Shown piece by piece: positions 55,926-64,000 of a stretch of 64,000 bases of DNA (the first letter of the stretch is position 1; each line of letters opens with the position of its first letter). The DNA is from Allacma fusca (taxonomy: Eukaryota > Arthropoda > Collembola > Symphypleona > Sminthuridae): NCBI GenBank assembly GCA_947179485.1, contig OX359249.1, positions 9,920,001 through 9,984,000 of the forward strand. The letters run 5' to 3'. The position numbers were made by a program, and so were the translations under genes. The notes beneath the pieces are model-generated. The model searched no databases, had not been told where the DNA came from, and saw only the letters and a list, made by a program, of their open reading frames with translations.

Positions 55926-56732
55926 CTAGTCTAGGCTTGGGAAAACTTTATCGCAAGGAAGTACCGGATCTCGACCATAGATCAAATAATACGGGGTAAA
56001 TTTAGAGACTGAATGTAATGTTGAGTTATGTGCAAAGACGGCAGATAACAACCAGGTTTCCCACTGAGAATGTTTTTCTGATAGAAATTTAGAAATTACA
56101 CGGTTTACCGTAGCGATGTGGCGTTCAACCAAACCATTGACATGATGAGCTTGAGGAGGGGCTATATGGTGATTTATACGAAAATCTCCGCAAAACCTTT
56201 GAAATGCGTTGGAAGTAAAAGGGCTTCCTTGATCGGTAATAATAAGATTAGGAATTCCATGTCTATAAATTATGGTACTGAGAATACCTTTGATGGCTTC
56301 GCATGAATTTTGGGACGAAATAGGGAAGACTTCCACATATCGGGTGAGGTGATCAACCAAAATCAGGAAAGACGTGTTACCATTAGGGGATTGTGGGAAA
56401 ACTATGGGATTTATTACTTGGTTGCTGGGGCCTCGCATCGTTATAACGCATAAGTTCGGAGATGGGGGTCGCACATTTAGTACCAGTTGATCTAGCTCAT
56501 TGCGCTGGACGAAATTGTCTGCTTGATTTCGAGGCATGAAGTCTCGCTGTAATAATCTACAATTTCTGAGGAAGTGACCATCCTTGGAGCAATAACCACA
56601 CTGTGGTTTCGGAGCTTCTGGGAGTTTTAAAGGGGTTGGTTGTGGTTGGGGTGAGTGGAAAGGGTTATACAATTCGGAATGAGACACTGATTCTGGGATC
56701 GGTATTGGGTTAGGGGGAACTGAAAACAGCAA
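55926..56732 (-). pseudogene. Nucleocapsid zinc knuckle fused to integrase core (gypsy type)
   Basis: 268 codons without a stop. A CCHC knuckle (CGYCSKDGHFLRNC, spacing C-x2-C-x4-H-x4-C) is followed after about 55 residues by the integrase segment LILVDHLTRYVEVFPI, ITDQGSPFTSNAF and HHVNGLVERHIATVNRV. The second catalytic Asp and the Glu have the standard D-x35-E spacing. The first catalytic Asp, expected just before RGP, is Met (VITMRGP). Protease, RT and RNase H should lie between knuckle and integrase and are missing. Likely inactive. Confidence 0.8.
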
Positions 56733-57057
56733 AGCTGGGGTCTCGACATTGGTACTTTAGTTCTCGTATAAAGTCAGAAATTGTACCTAAGGACGTAATC
56801 GTAGATCGAATTGTATGTGAGAGGTTAGTGGGGAGACCTTTAAGGAGGTACCTGAGTTTGACGTCATCAGACATATTGCGGTCTATTTTGCTAAATAAAC
56901 TCAGCTTATCGGTGACGTAGTCAATTGGATCCTCGCGTCCGAACCTGAAGACTCTATTCTTATTCTGGTCTTTAGCTTTCCGAGCCAAATCATTTTCCGG
57001 AAAATACGCTTTCAAATCCGCCTTAAATCTGCCATATATCCTGAAGACTCAGGTGAG
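56710..57057 (-). pseudogene. Gag capsid C-terminal fragment
   Basis: Peptide with FGREDPIDYVTDKLSLFSKI, VKLRYLLKGLPTNLSHTI and FIRELKYQCRD, the pattern of retrotransposon gag capsid domains. It runs into the zinc-knuckle frame by a one-base shift near 56725. Truncated upstream at 57058, where a duplicated piece of the 3' ORF is joined. Confidence 0.65.
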
Positions 57058-57812
57058 AAGTTCAGTGGATGTTCAGGAGGTACATAATCTCTCTCTATAG
57101 TGGAATCGTATGTCTCCTCCATGGGAATCTCGATCAAAGGTGTAGGCGGGGTGTCGACCGGGGTGATCTTTGCCATTTCCATTTCCTCTTACGACCATCT
57201 CCTCGCGGATTTAGGCGCCGGGTATTTTCTGGTAAATTAATATTTGTGCGCTTATATTTATGCATTGTTAGGTTTATGCCTTTGTATGATTGAGTGAAAA
57301 TTGAAATTGTTATTTGCCCAATTTCTAATCTTTTCCCCCATCCCACGCAGACCGCCATTTTCCCTCACCGAGTGCATCTCTGTCCCATCTCCCAGGATTT
57401 CTCTTTGCCCCTGACGCTCTACGAAAATTTTCCCAACGGTCATCCAATCCCAAAACAATCTCCCCGACACAATTGTTACGGTGTCTAGTCCAAGCCCAAA
57501 TACTGATCCATCATTAGACGTAATCAAGATCTCTCAACCCTCTCATCGCACACAATAGCCTGCCCGAGTATATGTTCTGTGTGCTAGCCCTCACATTAAC
57601 TCCGTTTGTTACCTCCAATCGTCTCCTCCCTGATTACAATTAAAAACGAAATCAATAATAATAAAGTGGTAGTCACCAGTGAACGGCCCTCTCATATAGC
57701 CAAGCAAGATCCCAAGAACCTCCCAAGCAAGCCCCATAGATAGTTACGAATTAGCATTTATTCTCACGTGTTAGATTCTTCAGTTAATAGTAAGTACCTA
57801 ATAAGCCCAAAA

Positions 57813-57955
57813 ATGTCCCACATCCCTCTTTCTCAAATATTTAATGATTTGCCCGTTTTTGACGGGAAGTCCTCAGCTACCGAATGGTTGAAGGCCTTTG
57901 AAGAGACCACCTTACACTACCGATTAGATGAGTTTTGGAGGATGCGTAATATGCA
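57813..57955 (+). pseudogene. Gag N-terminal fragment on the opposite strand
   Basis: From ATG 57813: MSHIPLSQIFNDLPVFDGKS then SATEWLKAFEETTLHYRL, typical of a gypsy-like Gag start (F-x-G ... W-L ... F-E). It breaks off at 57955 where the 79-bp duplicated segment is joined. The upstream 57212-57812 may hold the LTR and leader; not proven. Confidence 0.55.
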
Positions 57956-58034
57956 ATGGGAAGGTGGTGGGAGTGGTTTCTCGCGCCTCCGCAGAGTGAG
58001 CGCGAGGTTCGGGGGAAGATTCATTGAGCCTCAC

Positions 58035-61000
58035 AATATGTACGTCGTTTCCATTGACGAAGCCGGTAGCTGATTACGCTATTTTAAAGAAAATAGTTCA
58101 TATCGGCTCAAAATTTCAAAATACCCGCTTTTGAGGCCTCGAAGTACTTTTAGAAAACAGTAATAACTTTGATTTTGCACAATATATCTTGGTCGATATT
58201 AGCTCATTGGAAAGGTATTAAACTGCTCTGCAAGTTCAATATATTGCTACAGGATTGTTCAGGTTGCTACAGGACTGTCGAGAGGTGAGGTTGTGCTCAT
58301 CTGAGCTCCCTTATCTTTTGGCAGATCTGCATAAAAACTTTGAGACACATAATTCTTTTTTTTTGTCTCCACCACCCGAGTCTCTCTGCTTGGAGAGTTG
58401 TGATCCCTGCTGTCAAGTGTCTACCGGGCGAGCGTCTTGCACCATAACGCTACCTTGTGCTGTTAGTGATTTGTCACCACCGAATCAGCACTTGATTCCC
58501 GGGTAGTTTGCACCCATAGGCTTTTGTGACATTTTGATTTAGCAGTGATTACCACGAATCCACGTCATTGCCTTGAGGTATTGACTTGGGGGTGAGTGTC
58601 CCAATATCTGGCACATTCCTCAGGTTCTGCATAAAGTGCAGAGGCTCACCTGCATTTTACTCTTGGTAGAATAGCAGCCGGAGCCCCTGAAATAACTTGA
58701 GTAGATTGCATATCTTAGTGAAGCAGTTGCCCAAATAGCAACTTAGGGATACGAAATCGGATAAGCAAATTCAGGAAAGTGGACATCCCATGCTCACTCT
58801 TCCAATGCTATTCGTAAATTAACATGTTCGACAGGGTAATCTGCAATGGGCCCACTGATGGCCTGAGCAGTGTCCCATAACTTTGGTTGTGGGACCCCCT
58901 AAAATACAAGTTCAATATATGCCAGTCGAAATTTCGGAATTCTAGTCAAAATTGTTTCGGGGTATTCAATTTCACATATTTTTTTACAAAATTCCAATTT
59001 TTATATAATAGAGTATAGTCATAATTTTAAATTACGAGTAGGTGAAAATATGATCATATTATAAGTCTTCGTTCTCTGTCTGGCTATATTCGCTATCGAG
59101 ATGCTAGTGAAATAACTGAATTTTTTCTTAAGAGTTTAAGTCGGTTCCGGAATCTTTAATCTGGCTGAACTTGTCTATGTTTTTTACCCAGCACTTAATT
59201 GACTAGTTGTGTCGGGTGAGACGCAAATACATTGGTCCTACATCGGCTCACAGCTACTAGTTTTGTCCTTTTTGTGTTAGCTTGCCCCGTCAGATGGTGC
59301 TCAGGCCCTCAGAAGTTAACGTGTATACGTGTTATATTTATTTAGTAATTCTCTAACTTCGTTCCTCCAAGCTGGTGAGAGGTGATTGAGACCTCCATTA
59401 TTTCCATTGTCGTAATTGTAAGAAGATAAAGCTCAGAATAACAACCACACTTTTCAATGTTTGCTCATGTGTTTAATTGATTCAATGCTATTTTGGCTAC
59501 GATATTCTCTCTATTTTAATATTCATAATATTACGTCCTCTTCACACACATTAAATACCACTACTGATACAAGTACAAATAAAAATTGGAACTGTGAATC
59601 CTTTTTTAAGCCGTGTCATGAGAATAAATTAAATCCTTGATAAGAATTTCTGTAGGATTATCCGCAATGCCGCAGTAGTAATTATGAAAGCATATTAGAA
59701 AGTATATAATGAGAGCAGGGACAGCTCTGTACATATTTCAAATTGACGTAATGCTAAAAAATGACACACAATGAGTATGAATTTGTATAGTAATGTCATT
59801 AAAGCCAGTTCGTAGTCCTACCTAGTCACAGCTCTTTACTTATTCAAGGCTGTATATAATTGCTCCTATCATGATGTTTTCTTACAATTGCCATTATACC
59901 CTCCTTGTCAGCTGTACTGACACAACTGACGTTGAAAGGGTAAAAATAGAGGTAGTAAATCAATCAATGCATTTGACCGTATGGTGAGGAGGTAAAGATG
60001 TAATCATAATAATTGTAAGAGGTAAAAGTGCCACAGAGCAAGAGAAGAAACAGAAGGCAATTCTAGTATAGATAATATATGGCCCTAATTATCTATTGTA
60101 AACTCAAACTACAACAGCAGCCTTCAATGTAGCAAAATTTGAAACTGGAATTAACATTTCCTTATTATGTCCTCGCTGAGAAGGCAAAATGCTCTAAGTG
60201 CTGTAGAAAAAGCATGGGCAAGTAGAGCATTTTGCCTCTTCAGCGAAGATATACTCATGCCACGAAAAAAAAACATTCGGATATGGTAAATGTCCTCACA
60301 CCAAAAATTGTGGTAAAATTCCAGAAGCTCATATCCCCCTTGAGGAGTTCACTTTATTCATTAATCAGCAGACTCACTCAGAGAGCGTTCGCCAGCTGGT
60401 GTTATTTCCTACCATGTTTAGCAAACATGAATTTGAAAGAATATTTGGGGGTTGATTGTGAGTAATGAATAAAGAGGAAGGTCGTTGAGTGGAGTCCCTG
60501 TATTGTTTATTTATTGTTAAGTGGCCTGTTAGTAAGTACACACGCGTCCTTTGTGCGGTTGTTAGAGCGATTTTAGTAAAGGAACAGGGTAAACAGTGAA
60601 TGTTGTTGGTCAAAGCATTTTTAATATTTATTTATGTAAGGCAAACTATCCTGGAATACTGGGAAAGGATGAGGTGAATGTTGTTTGATGAGTAACAATA
60701 AGGTTGATTATGTAAATGCGTCTCACATGACTGCTCCAGTTTACGTACATATCCATTTCGTACTTTATAAATACTTCCTACACACACATACAAACATACA
60801 CAAACACACACACACACGCTGGTATCATCAAGCTGATTGTTATTTGGGGGATGTGTGCATAATACCCGTATGTACATGCTCCGGGTAGTCCCAGGGCTAC
60901 AGAAGTGGTTTTCGGAGGCTTCCACGTATTTACTTTTCCATGTTTCAAAAGTATCTATCCCCAGATACGGAGAGCTTATACTTGGGAAGGGATACCCTGG

Positions 61001-61042
61001 AAATGGGAAAAAGCATGAGGACTCATAATGGGTAACCTCATA
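58035..61042. other. Unassigned spacer
   Basis: No conserved gene. A ~70-bp hairpin at 60175-60245 has arms GGCAAAATGCTCTA and its complement, resembling the 32-bp family of the PPEF introns. A CA-rich tract lies at 60781-60818. The rest is nondescript. Confidence 0.6.
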
Positions 61043-61486
61043 CAGTAAGCACAACAATTGATCACACCCCTCAAGCCATCTATACTTAACTCTAGATAAA
61101 ATCCTTAATTTCAATCCTATAAAATAGAGAGTAGATGCAAATTGCAGGTAATCAAATTACCTATCCATGAGTAATTCCCTGGAAATACAGTAGTTATAAG
61201 TAATTAATATTGTTATGTTAAAGTTGTAAATTACATGAGCAGTTTTAGCATTGTAACTGCAGGGTTGTGATCAATTTTTTTGCGGAAAATGTCGTAATTG
61301 GGGCGGATTTCCGCCGATTTGTCTTGCGGGTTAAAGCAATTAACTGTAATGAAATTGCCCATCGATGGATAATTTGGTTACCTGCAATTTGCATCTACTC
61401 TCAATTTTCTATGATTGAAATTATGGATTTTATCTATAATTAAATGTAGATGGCTCGAGGGGTGTGATCAATTACTGTGCTTACTG
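61043..61486. mobile_element. Palindromic TA-flanked MITE, 444 bp
   Basis: Ends CAGTAAGCAC...GTGCTTACTG flanked by TA on both sides. Inverted arms are about 130 bp (GATCACACCCCTCAAGCCAT against ATGGCTCGAGGGGTGTGATC) and continue through GATGCAAATTGCAGGTAATC and its complement. No ORF. Mariner/pogo-type by TA target, distinct from the TATAACGG family. Confidence 0.85.
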
Positions 61487-61488
61487 TA

Positions 61489-64000
61489 TGCAGAGCAGAG
61501 ATGCAAAACACCCTGAATTCATTTTGACAAATTTTAACTTGAAACTCCCGCCCACTCTGTCTTACGCCTCTAAAATCCGGGAAATTTTGTCCATGAGCCC
61601 TTGAAATGCTTTTTTAAGGACCAAAATCTGTATAATTGTAATTAACGGTGTTTCATGAAATCAAAACTTTACAAATAACGGATACACTTGGCAGGAGGAA
61701 CTGTGGATTTCCTCACCAAATGTAGGTTTGAATTCCCGTTAAAGTATGTTCCAATTTCGTAGAAATTCACATTTGGATTTACAGTAGAAATTTAGTATTT
61801 TGAAATAGATATCAAGTCTGGACCTACCTGACATGTATTGTTTTGAACTAATTACTGAATTCATTTCCGATGACCTTTGACCCAGTCTGACCCTTCCTCT
61901 GGATTAATTTAGTAAATTAAGGGAAATTAATTTGAGGACAAAGTGAAAGAGTTATTGTCAGTGTGTCTTGCCTCGCTACTCCTCATGTGTTCTTTGACTC
62001 GAGTAAGTATGTATATAGAGGCAGACGCTCTAGTACAGCTTTTCTGTATTCATGTCCTCTGTTCCATTCAGGTTTCAGACACATGGAATATATGAATAAG
62101 CTTCTGCATGGGTGATGATGATGTTTTCGACGAGGACTTACAACTTGAGGAGATGAGGGCTTTCTTGCTCTTTTCATAATAACTTTATTCACTCTAAAAT
62201 CCTTTGTGAGAAGGAAATAGAAAAGTGATTGAAGTTTCTTTCTTCGATTTTTTAAACCTACTGTTTACAACGGCATGATTCTATACACACACACACAACC
62301 ATACTTCATTTCTCAAGTTCCATAATTCTCCTGTACTTTCCCCCTGCTACTCCCAGATTACAAAGGAATATTCCAACAGAGAGAATTCTTCCCCATTGAA
62401 TTCTTGCCTGTGTGTGTGTAAAAATCAGCAAAAATACTTATTCAATTCATTGATGGGTTGAGCTAAACTTAATTGCCTCGATCTCATCTCTGTCTCTCTT
62501 TCTCTCTCTCTCTCCAAAGTGATTCTACTTCCCAAGCCATGTGCACAACTACAAACATCCTCTGGCTCTAGTGATACTTATTAATTTTAGCTCCATACAG
62601 TACCCTAACCCTATCAAGGGACTCCCTCCCAAGAGTAGACATATGGCAGATAAAATGTAAACACAAATATGGGATTTGAGTAATGTACAAAAATTTAGCA
62701 AAAACTTGAAGAGTCTGTCCAATCTTATAAATCATTGATTATTTTTGGATGTAAATGACGTACCCCTTGAAATCATTGAACTTCTCCTTTCTACTCTAAT
62801 ATTAATTTTTCTCCTTTTTCATATTTCCTCTTTATAACACACACAGAGCACATATGTATAATTATATGACTGAACTTTGGAGATTTGAGGGGATCACTCA
62901 CAGAGAGCAAGCACTGTACTTTATATGCAGAGGGGTTGAAGAGAGAGCTGACAGAACTCACTACGATACACATTACCGGAAAATGCTCAAGAGAGAAGAT
63001 GCTTGAAGCATTCTCAGAAGTCAGGCTTATTCCTCCCGTCATTTTATTATCCAACCCTGCTCTTGACTATATACACAGACGCCTCATTTTTACTGGAGAG
63101 CCTTCATTCCCTGCATCTAAATTATTAATTAACTCATCTGGAAATTAATGCATCCACTTTGGAGACTACTGTGAGCACTGACAATGAGGGATGCTACCCT
63201 TTTTGCCAATGGCTGTCAACAGGTTGAGAAGAGAGCATTCCCTCATCTTTTTACATTCCCTCACAAAGCCCATCATCTAGAGACTCTTTCCCCCTGCCAT
63301 TTTTTGTGTATGGGAGCAGATGAGTCAATCTCCTAGAAATCCCTTCATTTAATTATATACTATCTGATACAATTATCTCAATTTTAATAAAAATCTAGGA
63401 AGTCATCGCGTAGGTACTCAAAGTATTATTCCTTCTAAACCATCCACAAAAAATAAATAAAAATCCTATACAGATAGATGTAATAGTGCCTACTAAAAAC
63501 AAAGTGATAAACGCTACAAGGACAAAATAACATTGGGGTGGACGGGGATCCATCCAAATATTTTTGTCCTTGTAGAAAAATCCTCTTATGAGGACAAATC
63601 TTTTATAAGAAAAGTCCCCAGGATTCCCTCATTCATATATAAATACACTTAACCCTTTTCCAGGACATTCCCAGAACGTTCCCAGAACATGGGGAAACTT
63701 ACTCAAGGGTTATAGAGAAATGTGGTAAGTACTAGGGAATATGAGGGGTGTACATATACAGGGATATTGTCAAAGTCTGATGATTATAGGAGTGGGATGT
63801 GTGCATAGTCATTTGAAGTAATTCTAGGGAAAAGATGTAGTATCTGCAAATCAATATGCAACGTCGGGGAAAATTCTTCTTCAAAAACTTGTCGGAGTGC
63901 ATGTAAGTTTTGGTGGAAGGAAGGGGTCTCGGGTTCCACCCTGCCAAATGAGTCTACTGGGTCACATAGTTCTGGTTGGAGGTCCCTATATTAAGGACAT
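61489..64000. other. Unassigned sequence to window end
   Basis: AT-rich, with a CT tract at about 62490-62515 and a CA tract at 62284-62297. No gene, array or element recognised. Confidence 0.6.

Larger units (their letters stand above)
53941..58034 (-). mobile_element. Rearranged Ty3/gypsy-type retroelement remnant
   Basis: Minus-strand order: Gag C-terminal half, CCHC nucleocapsid, integrase core, GPY/F-like module, proline-rich ORF. Protease, reverse transcriptase and RNase H are absent. A 22-bp sequence at 53941-53962 recurs inverted at 57190-57211. A ~130-bp segment (55034-55161) is duplicated at 57059-57189, and a 79-bp segment (54303-54381) at 57956-58034. A Gag N-terminus lies on the opposite strand (57813-57955). 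No pair of LTRs was identified. Confidence 0.75.

Noticed and set aside
58255..58700. Possible decayed retroelement Gag/PR segment on the minus strand
   Set aside because: Only scattered Cys/His and PP residues with stops in every frame; too weak to call.

Overview
The window is nuclear DNA from an animal, most likely an arthropod. Two spliced, conserved genes lie in AT-rich DNA that is otherwise dominated by transposon relics and minisatellites. The arthropod call rests on the phosphatase gene: its catalytic domain lacks the long vertebrate insert and resembles insect rdgC more than vertebrate PPEF. I cannot name the species. There are no operons, CRISPR arrays, rRNA genes or convincing tRNA genes.

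Gene 1 (+ strand, 2859-39775) is the 3' part of a protein phosphatase with EF-hands (PPEF/rdgC). Eleven coding exons join in frame to 507 residues and stop at 39775. The 5' exons (N-terminal IQ-motif region) should lie upstream of base 1. The gene spreads over at least 37 kb. Intron 3 alone is 17.6 kb and lies between two 37-nt exons.

Gene 2 (- strand, 48742-44627) is a complete SCYL2 (SCY1-like pseudokinase 2) coding sequence. Thirteen exons in only 4.1 kb encode 822 residues. The two genes converge, with 4.85 kb between their stop codons.

Repeats from 1 to 40 kb: the PPEF introns hold many short pogo/Tigger-like MITEs. Their ends read TA-CAGTnnAGTCTCGTTATAACGG and they have TA target sites. 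At least 14 minisatellite arrays are present. They fall into a few sequence families that recur at several loci in both orientations, and several arrays lie between MITE ends. A second motif, two (A/G)GGTCA half-sites separated by 3 bp, recurs in three tandem arrays and many dispersed foldback copies.

Repeats from 40 to 64 kb: density is much lower. This part holds a 933-bp hAT-type element with a perfect 8-bp target duplication (52542-53474), a rearranged Ty3/gypsy-type retroelement (53941-58034) with nucleocapsid joined directly to integrase and no protease, RT or RNase H, and a 444-bp palindromic MITE (61043-61486).

The genes do not form a pathway. The candidates for something undescribed are the expansion of minisatellites inside TIR-bounded MITEs and the nuclear-receptor-like repeat family. 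Both are read from sequence only.
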